A DNA stretch of 34,354 nucleotides. It comes from Bacteroidota bacterium (GTDB lineage: Bacteria; Bacteroidota; Bacteroidia; Bacteroidales; CAIXZF01). The notes under the pieces are model-generated. The model was not told where the DNA came from and searched no databases. It worked only from the letters and a program-made list of their open reading frames with translations. Position numbers and translations under genes: made by a program. Positions 8,304-18,104 of the stretch are shown piece by piece; within the stretch, counting starts at the first letter, position 1, and each line of letters starts with the position of its first letter. Location: assembly GCA_026391855.1 (NCBI GenBank), contig JAPLDE010000071.1:47896-82249 (forward strand), given 5' to 3'.

Positions 8304-8316
8304 ACCAAAATTTGGT
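8304..8316. promoter_or_regulatory. 13-bp palindrome at transcription start
   Basis: ACCAAAATTTGGT is a perfect inverted repeat (ACCAAA-A-TTTGGT) three bases before the ATG at 8320. It could be an operator or a hairpin that hides the ribosome site. Confidence 0.35.
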
Positions 8317-8319
8317 ATT

Positions 8320-8517
8320 ATGAAGGTAAAAGATTTGGGTATTCGTATTGCCGGTACCATATTCGGAGTGGTTGCCTGTATACATCTTCTACGTTTGATC
8401 ACAGGGATTTCCGTTACTATCGGCGGGTGGATGCTCCCGATGTGGATCAATGTCCTGGGTTTTATCGCTTGTATCATACTTGGTGCCTGGTTGTGGAAAC
8501 TTTCCAGGCAGCAGTAA
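8320..8517 (+). CDS. small two-helix membrane protein
   Basis: 65 residues with two hydrophobic helices, at about 8-30 (IRIAGTIFGVVACIHLLRLI) and 36-58 (GWMLPMWINVLGFIACIILG), and a basic C-terminus WKLSRQQ. It has no signal peptide or enzymatic motif and is probably an inner-membrane protein. It has its own promoter-like signal and lies 50 bp before the large GT-C-like gene in the same direction. I recognise no functional family. Start choice is clear: the ATG follows an AT-rich leader and no upstream ATG lies in frame. Confidence 0.65.
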   Translation: MKVKDLGIRIAGTIFGVVACIHLLRLITGISVTIGGWMLPMWINVLGFIACIILGAWLWKLSRQQ

Positions 8518-8567
8518 TTCTCTCCGGGATTCAGGAAACGGAAGCAACATTTTAACGTATTTAGCCG

Positions 8568-10709
8568 ATGAGAAATTTAATCCAGCTAAACCCCTCTCGC
8601 ACTAAGGGTGTCATTTTCCTTTTACCATTATTGCTGATAGCATGGACCTTATTTTTGAATCATCTGAGCGGTCCGTTTTATTTGACAAGGATTGATCCTG
8701 AATATATCTACCTGCTTAATGGTTTGAATGTGAGCGTGTTGCGTTTCGACCGCATCGGTCATTTCTGCCATCCGGGTACGCCTTTTCAACTGCTGACCGG
8801 AATTTTTATTCAGCTAACATGGTGGATAGCCGGTCAGGGAACGATCGTTAAAGATGTGATCACACGGCCTGAGTTCTATCTTTCCTGGTCCTCCTTCTGT
8901 CTCACACTGTTAATATCTTCAGGTCTGTGGTGGGCAGGAAAAGTGGTTTACAGAACAACAAAAAGGATAACGGATGCCCTTGTTTTTCAGGCAGGATTCT
9001 TTCTGAACATCTTTGTACTTGAATATGCGTCAAGATATCTTCCCGACCGTTTCCTGGCCTTGGAGGTGTTAATACTTTGTGTGCTCTGTTTCAGGTATTT
9101 ATATGATGACACACTGAGCTCGAAACGATTTGCTGTCCTGGCCGGGCTTGTCATGGGGCTTTCACTGGTGACAAAATTTAATGTACTGCCTGTTCTCTTA
9201 ATTCCGGTTTTTCTGCTCAGAAAATGGAAGGACAGGCTTTTATACCTGGCTTCATGTATTGGGATGGCGTTCATTTGTTTTTTGCCGGTGATCAACCATT
9301 TCAGGGATTTCAGGGGATTTATGACGGACATAGCCGGACATTCAGGGCTTTATGGCACAGGATCTGAGCAGGTCATCGAAATCAACAGCCTTATCAACAA
9401 TATTTTCTTGATTTTCAAGGAGAATTTTGCCTTTTCAGCATTGCTTGCTTTTTCTTTAACAGGTCTGATCTTCAGCATGGTAAAACCTCCTGACCACCAA
9501 AACAGGATGAAGGAGAAGCGTTTGTTGATTTCCTTCCTGGTATGTGTTGCAGTGGGTCTTGTCTTCGTGGCCAAACATTACCGTGACTACTACTTTATTC
9601 CTGTGCTGACTTTAAATACAATAATCTTTTATGTTTTATACCAGGCTGCCGGGGAACGGTTCCGGTTCAGGTATTTCAGGATTACCATTCTATTATTTCT
9701 GGGGTTGCTCATTATTCTTCCTGATATTCCCGTTTTATTGAACTGCAGGCTCATTGGGAAGGATTCACAGGCAAGGATGCAGACAGCAGTATTTATTGAA
9801 AAAAATGTGAATGTGAAGGATTTTTTTCTGGTAGAGCCCACCTGGATGTCCGGACCACTGATAGCCAACGGATTAGCCTATGGGATCAGCTATGTCACAC
9901 ATAAACACGTGTATTACAATGATTATCAGCTGTGTTATCCCAATATACTCACCTGGGAAGGAGAAGATCAGCCGCTGAAGTATCTCAGAATGATCAATGC
10001 GGATAATGAAAGTATACTGAGAAGCGGAAAAGATGTTTATACCCTGGCTTCACCCGGACGAAATGAAGATAATCTGTCACGATACCTGTTTAAAGCTGCC
10101 GCAGCCTGCGGAGAGATACTTAAAAAGGACACTATATTTATAAACAGCATCACAGGTGAAAGCATTTACCGGTACAGGAACATGAGTGGCTGGAGCACTG
10201 TCCGGGAAGCGAGTTGCGGATTTGAAGCACAGCAGGGCCGGTATCTGCTGACGGATGACGGGAAAACCCGCATTGAAGGAGAATTCAGGATCACAAATAA
10301 GAATACCTGCAATGGAAACGGAGCGTTGGTCCTCGACAAGGGACTGGTGACATCCCCGATGTTTATGATCAGCGGAGTCTCTCCGGGCGATTTTATTGAA
10401 CTTAGCATTAAACGGAAAAAAGAACCTTCTAAAGATTATAGCGATGGCGAGCTGATCATCGCAGATGCCTTTCCCGGTAAACCATGTAATATATTGGCAT
10501 CCATTTCATTACCCATATCAAACATTACTGAAAACTATACCTTAATCCGTCTGATCACCCGGATACCTGGTCCACAATCCGCTTCCCCTGTTACGCTCAC
10601 TTCCCCTGTGTCCACCGTTTACGCCTATTTCCTCACAAAAGGAACCCATACTGTCCTGCTCGACGACTTTACTTACAAAGTTTACCATCAGCGGAACAAA
10701 GAAGACTGA
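8568..10709 (+). CDS. polytopic membrane protein, GT-C glycosyltransferase-like
   Basis: 713 residues. The first 390 hold about ten hydrophobic helices (for example 13-31, 108-127, 187-205, 278-300, 371-388). The rest is a soluble, probably periplasmic, domain of about 320 residues. The loop after helix 1 contains acidic residues in RIDPEYIYLLNGLN, followed by HFCHPGTPFQLLTG. This arrangement resembles the catalytic first loop of GT-C/GT39 enzymes that transfer sugars from polyprenyl-phosphate donors on the periplasmic face. I cannot name substrate or acceptor. It stands alone between the 65-residue gene and a convergent kinase operon only 17 bp away, with no clear terminator between. An O-antigen-like or mannosyl transferase role is possible; family confidence is moderate. 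Confidence 0.6.
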   Translation: MRNLIQLNPSRTKGVIFLLPLLLIAWTLFLNHLSGPFYLTRIDPEYIYLLNGLNVSVLRFDRIGHFCHPGTPFQLLTGIFIQLTWWIAGQGTIVKDVITRPEFYLSWSSFCLTLLISSGLWWAGKVVYRTTKRITDALVFQAGFFLNIFVLEYASRYLPDRFLALEVLILCVLCFRYLYDDTLSSKRFAVLAGLVMGLSLVTKFNVLPVLLIPVFLLRKWKDRLLYLASCIGMAFICFLPVINHFRDFRGFMTDIAGHSGLYGTGSEQVIEINSLINNIFLIFKENFAFSALLAFSLTGLIFSMVKPPDHQNRMKEKRLLISFLVCVAVGLVFVAKHYRDYYFIPVLTLNTIIFYVLYQAAGERFRFRYFRITILLFLGLLIILPDIPVLLNCRLIGKDSQARMQTAVFIEKNVNVKDFFLVEPTWMSGPLIANGLAYGISYVTHKHVYYNDYQLCYPNILTWEGEDQPLKYLRMINADNESILRSGKDVYTLASPGRNEDNLSRYLFKAAAACGEILKKDTIFINSITGESIYRYRNMSGWSTVREASCGFEAQQGRYLLTDDGKTRIEGEFRITNKNTCNGNGALVLDKGLVTSPMFMISGVSPGDFIELSIKRKKEPSKDYSDGELIIADAFPGKPCNILASISLPISNITENYTLIRLITRIPGPQSASPVTLTSPVSTVYAYFLTKGTHTVLLDDFTYKVYHQRNKED

Positions 10710-10726
10710 TTTCCTCTTAAAATTCA

Positions 10727-13700
10727 TCAAGGAGGGAGAACTGATCTGACAATTTCCGTTAATTCGTCACGGGTAAAGGGTTTTGTAAGAAATTGGTCTA
10801 ATCCGCCGACTAATATCCTGGTTTTTTCTTCAACGGTTGAAAACCCGGTTACAGCTATAATAGGAACTTCCTTATAATTAACCATTTTACGGATTTCTCT
10901 TGTAGCCTGAATACCGTCCAAATCAGCTCCAAGGTTTATATCCATCAATATGACATCATATTGATTTGTAAAAGCATGTTTAACTGCCTGTATTCCAGTA
11001 TGGACGATATCGGAGGTGCAGAATGAACTCAGGTAAATCTCCATTAATTCACAATTTTGTTCATTGTCTTCAACAATCAGTATTCTGGCTTTCTTTTCAT
11101 TATTGGGATAACTCAGGTTTTTTTTAACTTCTGGGGCTGTTGTTGCAGGGAGTGGAGTAATTAGTTCGTCAGTATTGGGGCCAGCCAGGGGAAACATCAC
11201 GGTGAAAGTAGATCCAATGTCAGGAAGACTGTCAATAGTGATAACTCCATTTAATAATTCGACAAATTTCTTGCAAAGGGTCAGGCCAAGACCTGTTCCT
11301 TCATAACATCTCCCAATACCTTCACTTCCCTGACGAAAAGCGTCAAAGATAAGGCTTGTCTTTTCAGGAGGAATTCCTATCCCGCTGTCGTTAACAATAA
11401 TACCGGCCAATGATTTACCATCAAGTTCAACCTTTTTAAGGATCAGTGAAATTGACCCTGTATCTGTGAATTTTATAGCATTGTCAAGAAGATACTGCAG
11501 GATATTGTATAGAAGCCTTTCGTCGAGCTGTGAGTAAAGATTTTCTTCAACATTAATAATGAGTTTCAATTTTTTGGTTTCAGCCAGCCGAATATACGGG
11601 TGGGCGATTAAAGGAATAATTTTACTTAACTGAACCCGGGTAAGCTGAACAGTCTGATTTCCTGCTTCAACATCGGCGAGCTCCAGTATTGAATTAAGAG
11701 TTGCCATTAATCGTAAACCAGAAGATGATATAAACTCAACCATTCTTAATGAATCATTATCCAGGTTTTTTTCCTTCAATAAACTTGAGAATCCGAGTAT
11801 GCCGTTCATTGGAGTTCTCAGTTCATGGCTCATATTCAGCAATAAGGAAGACTTTAACCGGCTCATATCTTCAGCTTTTTCCTTTGCCACCAACAGATCC
11901 ATTTCCATTAGCTTTCGTTGAGTAGTATCTTCCTTAACTGCAATGAAATGAATGATTTTCCCTGCATTGTCCTTAATTGAGGAAATAGAGGCCGATTCCC
12001 AGTACAGGGTTCCGTTTTTCCTTCTGTTATGAAACTCACCTCTCCACTCTTCACCGGCAAGTATTGTATCCCACAGCACTTTATATTCCTCTGTCGACAT
12101 CTTACCGGATTTGAGAATCCGGGGATTTTTGCCAATAACTTCTTCGGACGTATACCCTGAAATTTCGGTAAACTTTGGATTGACGTATTCGATAGTTCCG
12201 TTAATGTCAGTGATAACTATTGAAGCGGGGCTTTGCTGTGTGGCGGTTTTATACTCCTTAAGCCCTTCTTCTGCTTTTTTTTGTTCAGTAATGTCACGGG
12301 AAACAGAGATTAAACGATAGATATTACCCTCGGCATTGGATACAGGAACAAGTGTTGTGTACAAAAATCTGTTACCTGTTTTGGTAAACAATTCCTGCTC
12401 AAAGTCAATAGAAACCTTCTTTTCAACACATTTTTTATATTGAATAATTAACATGTTTGCGATTTCATTCTCATTCATTTCATCGAGACATTGCCCAACC
12501 AACATTTTGTGAGTGACTCCAACTATTTTTTCCCAGGCTGGGTTATAATCCAGCAAATTAAAATGCCCATCCTTGTCAACCTCTGACACCGTTATTAAAT
12601 CAGATGTGTTTTCAAATATTTCCCTATAACGAAGTTCACTTTCCCGAAGATTTCTTGTGGCCAATAGATTTGTCAGAGAATCCCCAAGTCTTCTGCCGAT
12701 TTCCTTGAAGAGCATTTTATCCCTCTCTGTCCAAATACGAGGATATGAGCACTGGTGTATCCCAAACGCCCAGGGCTTACCTATCTTGGGATAAACTGCA
12801 ACAAACATTTGAGATTGGACACCAAATTGCCCGGCACTCAGTTTGTTTACCGGTCTTTCTGTCCCGGCGATGTATGTCACCGGATCTTCAGACGCCAACG
12901 CATCCCTCAGATTATCCGCTAAGTCTGATGACATCGGTACATCAATATTCTGAACACCGGCGCCCGGATATTCAGGCCGGCTGATCTCTACAGGTACACG
13001 AAAGGTCAGCGCATCAGGATCACAGGGATAGAAAAGCCACGCACGGTCGCTGCCAAACATTGAAAACACGGTATCAACAATATTCCATAACATTTTCTCG
13101 ATATTTGCTTCCTGCTTGATCGCCTGGTCAATCTGTTCCAGGTTTTCCAGAAAACGAATATGATATTTGCGGTCCTCCTCCCCTACTTTGCGTTCTGTTA
13201 TGTCTCTTGTAACCGTCAGTATTTGCATGGGTTTGAGATCGGCATCCCGGATAGTTGAGATTGTTGTCTCAACCCATATAGTGGAACCGTCTTTACAATA
13301 TTCCTCCAATTCAACGGATACAGTTCTAAATGGGTCTGATTTCCCGGTTGCTTCCAAATCCATTTGGTAAGTAAATAGTTTAGTTATTTTTTCTAAGGAT
13401 GTTGGTGTGAAAATTTGATCCAATGACATAGTAAGTGTCTCTATGGCTGTATATCCCCGTAATTTCAGTACAGACGGACTTACATACCTCATCGTAAGAT
13501 CCAGGTCCAATACAGAAATTGTATCAGCCGTATTTTCAGCAATGAGACGGTACCGTTCCTCGCTTTCACGCATAGCCTTTTCGGCCTTCTTACGATTCGT
13601 CTCTGTTTCAATAAATTCAATGGCAAACGAAATATCGTTTGCCATTTCATCAAGAAGATTTATTTCATCTTCATGGAAAGAGTTTAACTCAGAATCATAG

Positions 13701-15292
13701 ATAGTGAAGGTGCCAATAACCTTGTTAAACACAATTAATGGAAAAGAAGCTACGGATTGATATCCATATTTACTGGCATTAGCCCGCCATGGAATCATAT
13801 TATCATCATCGGGAACATTATTTGATATTTTATGTTTACCTGTCCTGGCAGCAAAACCGGTTGGGCAACTACTTCTGAGCTTATCGTTTAAATCGATTTT
13901 AATTTTATCCGGGTAATCACCTTTAAAACCATTTGAAGCAACAACATCAACTTTATTGGTTTGAGGATTGATCATACCGATCCATGCAATTTTGAATTTA
14001 CCGGATTCAATGGCAATCCGGCAGGCCTCGGTAAAGATCTCCCGGGTATCACGAATTCTTACAATAGCCTGGTTGATATTGCTCAGAACAGCATAGATCC
14101 GGTTTAATTTAAGTACTTGTTCTTCTGCGTGTTTACGTTTGGTAATATCGCGTGATGTTGTCATCACACTCACAACCTTCCCCTCCCGGTCAAATTCCGG
14201 GGAAGCGTAGATGTTATACCAGTAATTTATATTGTCTTCTTTTGGCCAGATAACATCGACAGTCTCGGCATTACCGCTGTCGAGCACCCTTTGAATCAGA
14301 TTATGGAGAATTGCTGCACTGGCTTGAGGTAAGGGTGACTTCACTTTTGGTGAAGTGGAAAGCAATTCCTGCTCAGGAATCTGAGCCACTTTAAGGAAGA
14401 TAGGATTGACATAGGTACGCTGACAATTACAGTCGTAACGGGCAATGATGTCCGGCGAGTTTTCGACCAGGGTCCGGAATACCTGTTGTCCCACGAAAAG
14501 CGCTTCCTCGGCATGTTTTCGCTGGGTCATATCCTGGGCTATTACAGCAATGCCGATAATATTGCCTTCTTCTGTTTTTATCGGACTGTGTGAAACCTGA
14601 AAGTAAAGACGTGACCGGATTTCTTCTCCTGAATATGCCTCCTCGATGATCTGTTCACCATTTAACACCCGGTCGAGATTTTGCCTGGCTTTATCCCGGT
14701 CTTCGGCTACAGTCATATAGTCGAGCAGGCAATGCCCAATTTCGATATCCACGCCATAAATGGTCTTCATCACAGAAGCATGCCCATGATTAAAACTGGT
14801 ATACCTGTATTGTCTGTCGAGGGAAAAGATCAATGCATCTGTGCCGTCAATGATACCTCTCAGGGTCGAGTATTGTTCCTTTAGCGCAACTTCTGCACGC
14901 TTTCGTCCGGCTCTGCTTATAGAATCAAGCAACTCTCTTTCAATGGCCGGTAACAAGCGTTTTAAATTATCTTTCATCAGGTAATCGTGAGCACCGGCTT
15001 TCATCGTTTCAACAGTAACCTCCTCTCCGATCGTACCTGAAATAACAATAAAAGGGATATCCTGGCCAGACTCCTTTAAGATCGCTAAAGCTTCTAATCC
15101 GTTGAAATGGGGCATAATATAATCAGAAAGAATGAGGTCCCAGGTTTTATCTTCAAGTGCTGCTTTCATTTTTTCAGCAGTCGCTACAAGTTCATAATCA
15201 ATATCATAACCCCCTTTTTTAATTTGATGTAGCACCAATAAAGCATCATCTTCTGAATCTTCGACGACTAAAACCCGCAATACTTTTTTCAT
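10727..15292 (-). CDS. hybrid sensor histidine kinase: REC-PAS2-GAF-PAS-GAF-PAS2-HisKA-HATPase-REC
   Basis: A 1521-residue cytosolic hybrid kinase with no membrane segments. In order: receiver (about 4-120, phospho-Asp D57 in LSDYIMP); PAS (140-255); PAS (265-390); GAF (395-560); PAS (575-705); phytochrome-like GAF (720-880, with YPCDPDAL and FGIHQCSYPRIWT); PAS (885-1005); PAS (1010-1130); HisKA with H1156 in NMSHELRTPMNG; HATPase with N-box DNAIKFTDTG, G1 NDSGIGIPP and G2 GTGLGLTL; and a C-terminal receiver (D1451 in LMDINLG). An ATG 33 bases upstream (15325) lies inside the preceding gene. The start at 15292 is preferred: it sits one base after that gene's TAA and has GGAG at good spacing. 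The N-terminal receiver suggests control by another kinase, most likely the two upstream gene products. The signal is unknown. Confidence 0.9.
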   Translation of the reverse strand: MKKVLRVLVVEDSEDDALLVLHQIKKGGYDIDYELVATAEKMKAALEDKTWDLILSDYIMPHFNGLEALAILKESGQDIPFIVISGTIGEEVTVETMKAGAHDYLMKDNLKRLLPAIERELLDSISRAGRKRAEVALKEQYSTLRGIIDGTDALIFSLDRQYRYTSFNHGHASVMKTIYGVDIEIGHCLLDYMTVAEDRDKARQNLDRVLNGEQIIEEAYSGEEIRSRLYFQVSHSPIKTEEGNIIGIAVIAQDMTQRKHAEEALFVGQQVFRTLVENSPDIIARYDCNCQRTYVNPIFLKVAQIPEQELLSTSPKVKSPLPQASAAILHNLIQRVLDSGNAETVDVIWPKEDNINYWYNIYASPEFDREGKVVSVMTTSRDITKRKHAEEQVLKLNRIYAVLSNINQAIVRIRDTREIFTEACRIAIESGKFKIAWIGMINPQTNKVDVVASNGFKGDYPDKIKIDLNDKLRSSCPTGFAARTGKHKISNNVPDDDNMIPWRANASKYGYQSVASFPLIVFNKVIGTFTIYDSELNSFHEDEINLLDEMANDISFAIEFIETETNRKKAEKAMRESEERYRLIAENTADTISVLDLDLTMRYVSPSVLKLRGYTAIETLTMSLDQIFTPTSLEKITKLFTYQMDLEATGKSDPFRTVSVELEEYCKDGSTIWVETTISTIRDADLKPMQILTVTRDITERKVGEEDRKYHIRFLENLEQIDQAIKQEANIEKMLWNIVDTVFSMFGSDRAWLFYPCDPDALTFRVPVEISRPEYPGAGVQNIDVPMSSDLADNLRDALASEDPVTYIAGTERPVNKLSAGQFGVQSQMFVAVYPKIGKPWAFGIHQCSYPRIWTERDKMLFKEIGRRLGDSLTNLLATRNLRESELRYREIFENTSDLITVSEVDKDGHFNLLDYNPAWEKIVGVTHKMLVGQCLDEMNENEIANMLIIQYKKCVEKKVSIDFEQELFTKTGNRFLYTTLVPVSNAEGNIYRLISVSRDITEQKKAEEGLKEYKTATQQSPASIVITDINGTIEYVNPKFTEISGYTSEEVIGKNPRILKSGKMSTEEYKVLWDTILAGEEWRGEFHNRRKNGTLYWESASISSIKDNAGKIIHFIAVKEDTTQRKLMEMDLLVAKEKAEDMSRLKSSLLLNMSHELRTPMNGILGFSSLLKEKNLDNDSLRMVEFISSSGLRLMATLNSILELADVEAGNQTVQLTRVQLSKIIPLIAHPYIRLAETKKLKLIINVEENLYSQLDERLLYNILQYLLDNAIKFTDTGSISLILKKVELDGKSLAGIIVNDSGIGIPPEKTSLIFDAFRQGSEGIGRCYEGTGLGLTLCKKFVELLNGVITIDSLPDIGSTFTVMFPLAGPNTDELITPLPATTAPEVKKNLSYPNNEKKARILIVEDNEQNCELMEIYLSSFCTSDIVHTGIQAVKHAFTNQYDVILMDINLGADLDGIQATREIRKMVNYKEVPIIAVTGFSTVEEKTRILVGGLDQFLTKPFTRDELTEIVRSVLPP

Positions 15293-15293
15293 T

Positions 15294-15743
15294 TTAGTGT
15301 TCTCCGTTATTAGGTGGCAATTCATTTAGCAGTAACCAATACAATCCAAGATGGCTGACTGCCTCGGCAAATTGAATGAAATCGACTGGTTTTCTTACAT
15401 AACTGTTCACACCTAAGCTATAACCATTTATAATATCCTGTTCCTGTTTCGATGAAGTGAGAATTACAACGGGAAGATATTTGGTCAGTTCATTTATTCG
15501 GATTTGTCGTAATACTTCCAGCCCATCAACCTTTGGAAGTTTCAGATCCAGTAATATTACAGTGGGCATAACCGTAAGGTCACGATTGGAATATTTTCCT
15601 GTTCCGAAAAGAAAATCAAGGGCTTCAGCCCCATCGGAAACCACTGTTACTTCATTTTTGATATTATTCTTTTTTAACGCATGAATCGTTAAATCGACAT
15701 CGTCGGGATTATCCTCAACCAGTAAAATAGTTTTATTTGCCAT
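15294..15743 (-). CDS. single-domain response regulator, Rcp1-like
   Basis: 149 residues consisting only of a CheY-like receiver. It has acidic pocket E10/D11, phosphoacceptor D66 (VILLDLKLPK), switch residue T96/S97 (ILTSSK) and conserved K118 (VRKPVDF). The long loop before the phospho-Asp (GTGKYSNRDLTVMP) and FAEAV near the end are typical of Rcp1, the response regulators paired with cyanobacterial and bacterial phytochromes. It has no DNA-binding output, so it most likely relays phosphate or controls a partner by contact. It lies 11 bp after the 691-residue kinase and one base before the hybrid kinase, implying a single transcript and translational coupling. It is plausibly the shuttle between the two kinases. 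Confidence 0.9.
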   Translation of the reverse strand: MANKTILLVEDNPDDVDLTIHALKKNNIKNEVTVVSDGAEALDFLFGTGKYSNRDLTVMPTVILLDLKLPKVDGLEVLRQIRINELTKYLPVVILTSSKQEQDIINGYSLGVNSYVRKPVDFIQFAEAVSHLGLYWLLLNELPPNNGEH

Positions 15744-15754
15744 GATTTTATTAT

Positions 15755-17830
15755 TTACGGAATTGTAAAATAAAAGGTTGTTCCTTTTTCTACTTCTCCT
15801 TCTGCCCAGACACTTCCTCCATGCCGGTGAATAACACGCTGTACCGTTGCTAACCCGACACCAATACCGGGAAATTCAGTTGCGGTATGCAGGCGTTGAA
15901 ATGCACCAAATAATTTTTGGGCATGCTTCATTTCGAAGCCTGCACCGTCATCCCTGATGAAATACACGGATTTTTCGTTTTGTTGTTGGAGACCAAATTC
16001 GATGGTCGCTGTTGGGTGTTTTGACGTAAACTTCCAGGAATTCCCTATGAGATTTTCCAGAACAATTCGCAACAGACGGTTGTCTCCCTGTACAATAATC
16101 CCTTCCGGAATAATGAATTCCACCTGACGTTCTGGCTGCATTGAACTCAGCGTAGTCGCAATCTCCAGGGCAATTTTACTAAGATTCACGGGCTGAATAT
16201 TCATCTCACTCCGGCTAACTCGTGAGAGATTCAACATGTCATCGATGAGCTGTGCCATACGCTGTGTGGCTAAACGTACCCGTCGAAGGTAGTTCTTCCC
16301 TTGCTCATCAATGTTATCCTGATACTCTTCCAGAAGGATCAGACTAAACCTGTCAATGCCACGCAAGGGCGCACGCAGATCATGTGATACTGAGTAAGCA
16401 AAAGCCTCCAGTTCCCGGTTTGCAGCTTCCATCTGAGAGGTCCGTTCATCAACCCTTTGTTCAAGTTCCTGGTTGAGTTTATAGATAACCTCCTCTGCAC
16501 GCTTGCGAGTGGTAATGTCTTGAACCGTTCCTATAGAGCGAAGAGGATCCCCATTTATATCATAGAGAGTTACGCATTGTTCATGAACATGTTTTATCCT
16601 GCCATCAGGAAATAAAAGCCGGTGATCGATTGAATATGGAGTCTTGTTTTTTACTGATGTCGTATATGTCGAATTCACAAGGTCACGATCATCCGGGTGA
16701 ATGGTGTCTAAGAATGCTTCATAAGACGCATCAAAATGTTTTGGGTCGATTTCAAACATTAAATAAATCTCATCTGACCAGATAAGAACATTTTTAACCA
16801 GATCCAGTTCCCAATTTCCAATGTGAGCAACATGCTGGGCCTCATTTAAACGGAGTCCACTTTGTTTTAATGATTCTTCTGCTTTTTTTCGTTCGTTTCG
16901 CGTACGTAAAGAGATGATCCCATCTGCAAGATCGCCTGACAGATCCTCCAATAACCGCATTTCGTCATGTGTAATGGCCTCTTTTTCTGAAGAATAAATC
17001 AGAAGAACACCAAAAACTTTTGCGTTCTCGTCTTTTAGAGGCAGAGCGATACCGGAACGATAACCGTGTTTTAAGGCACTTTCCTTCCAGGGAGTCATTT
17101 GCGGATCGCAATTGAAATCCTGTACTAAAATCACGTTACCGGTCCTGATTGCATTTCCTGCAGGCCCTCGCCCACGGTCCGTTTCATCTGACCATGAAAG
17201 CCTGGCCGTTTCAATATAACTGCTTTCTGATCCGGACCATGCAACCGGACGAATGGTCTTTGCTTCATCATTCTCTGAATATTCGACCCAGGCTAACCGA
17301 TATTCCGCTTCATCACAGATGATCCTGCATATTTCTGAGAGAAGGGTCTGTTCATCTGCGGCATGCAGAAGTGTCTGGTTACAGTTGCTGATGGCCCGCA
17401 GTTCCCGGTACATCCTGCTTTGCATTTCCTCTGTCCGCTTTCGCTCCGTGATGTCTCTTACCAGGGCCAGGTTATAGGATTGTCCCTTATACTCAAAATA
17501 ATTGGCATTAATCTCGACAGGGAAAATCCGGCCGTCTTTGGATTTATGCCTTCCTTCAAATAACAGGGAACCATGTAACTGAAGGTCGTTCCAATGACCG
17601 GTCCACCGTTCAGCAGGAAAATCCTGATCAATATCTGCCACTGTAATTTGGCGAAATTCATCCCTTGAATAACCCAGTATTTGACAGGCATTCTCATTAA
17701 TATAATGAAAGCAGGCATTCTCATCGACAAGGAAAGCCGCCTCATGAATCTTATTCATAGCGAAGTCCATGAGTTCGGATCCTGATTCATAATAACCGTA
17801 GTTATCTTCCTTTCGAACAGCCTTTTTCAT
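15755..17830 (-). CDS. PAS-GAF-PAS sensor histidine kinase
   Basis: 691 residues, no membrane segment. PAS at about 20-130 (ends LVRDITERKR); GAF at about 150-310, with GVLLIYSSEKEAITHDEMRL; PAS at about 325-445 (NWELDLVKNVLIWSDEI, ending TVQDITTRKRAEE); coiled linker 446-475; phosphoacceptor H483 in SVSHDLRAPLRGID; ATPase domain with N-box N597, G1 DDGAGF (627-632), F-box FGAFQRLH and G2 GIGVGLATV. The kinase core is of the phytochrome/Rcp1-pairing type ('HDLRAPLR'). The canonical chromophore Cys and PHY domain are not evident, so light sensing is not supported; the signal is unknown. It is the promoter-proximal gene of the three-gene operon ending at 10727. Divergent to xylB, 274 bp away. 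Confidence 0.9.
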   Translation of the reverse strand: MKKAVRKEDNYGYYESGSELMDFAMNKIHEAAFLVDENACFHYINENACQILGYSRDEFRQITVADIDQDFPAERWTGHWNDLQLHGSLLFEGRHKSKDGRIFPVEINANYFEYKGQSYNLALVRDITERKRTEEMQSRMYRELRAISNCNQTLLHAADEQTLLSEICRIICDEAEYRLAWVEYSENDEAKTIRPVAWSGSESSYIETARLSWSDETDRGRGPAGNAIRTGNVILVQDFNCDPQMTPWKESALKHGYRSGIALPLKDENAKVFGVLLIYSSEKEAITHDEMRLLEDLSGDLADGIISLRTRNERKKAEESLKQSGLRLNEAQHVAHIGNWELDLVKNVLIWSDEIYLMFEIDPKHFDASYEAFLDTIHPDDRDLVNSTYTTSVKNKTPYSIDHRLLFPDGRIKHVHEQCVTLYDINGDPLRSIGTVQDITTRKRAEEVIYKLNQELEQRVDERTSQMEAANRELEAFAYSVSHDLRAPLRGIDRFSLILLEEYQDNIDEQGKNYLRRVRLATQRMAQLIDDMLNLSRVSRSEMNIQPVNLSKIALEIATTLSSMQPERQVEFIIPEGIIVQGDNRLLRIVLENLIGNSWKFTSKHPTATIEFGLQQQNEKSVYFIRDDGAGFEMKHAQKLFGAFQRLHTATEFPGIGVGLATVQRVIHRHGGSVWAEGEVEKGTTFYFTIP

Positions 17831-17847
17831 GGCTTATCCGGTTTCGA

Positions 17848-17878
17848 CCAAGATAATCTAAAAACAGGAGAATGTCAA
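17848..17878 (-). promoter_or_regulatory. putative promoter of the kinase operon
   Basis: Minus strand TTG (17876-17878), 20-bp spacer, TATCTTGG (17848-17855), one mismatch from TAnnTTTG. It would give a leader of about 12 nt before the ATG at 17830. Confidence 0.35.
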
Positions 17879-17929
17879 GAGTTGTATTGGCTAAAATTGA
17901 TCAGGCAGACAACTTGTCTTCAATAATAG

Positions 17930-17969
17930 TTCCTCTGGAAAATAATTTAGATTTAGTTGGTCAGAGGAA
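17930..17969. repeat. inverted repeat in the kinase/xylB divergent region
   Basis: TTCCTCTG (17930-17937) and CAGAGGAA (17962-17969) form perfect 8-bp arms with a 24-base loop. GACAACTTGTC, a short palindrome, lies at 17908-17918. These could be regulator sites for either divergent unit. Apart from them and the kinase promoter, I see nothing in 17831-18104 and no clear xylB promoter. Confidence 0.3.
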
Positions 17970-18104
17970 AACTTCATGATATTTTTTTTAAAGTGTCTGT
18001 GAAATTGAAGAATTTCATGTAGGTTTGTCCAATTCAACGGAAATTGGGGCCATATAGCGACTTACAGATAAATACAAGGTAAACCTTCAAATTTCTATAA
18101 TAGA

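Noticed and set aside
8262..8555. Alternative 97-codon frame overlapping the 65-residue membrane gene
   Set aside because: It starts inside the promoter, shares no family features and has poor composition compared with the two-helix frame.
15293..15325. ATG at 15325 for the hybrid kinase
   Set aside because: It lies inside the preceding receiver gene; the ATG at 15292 sits one base after that gene's stop, has GGAG spacing and starts the receiver domain directly.
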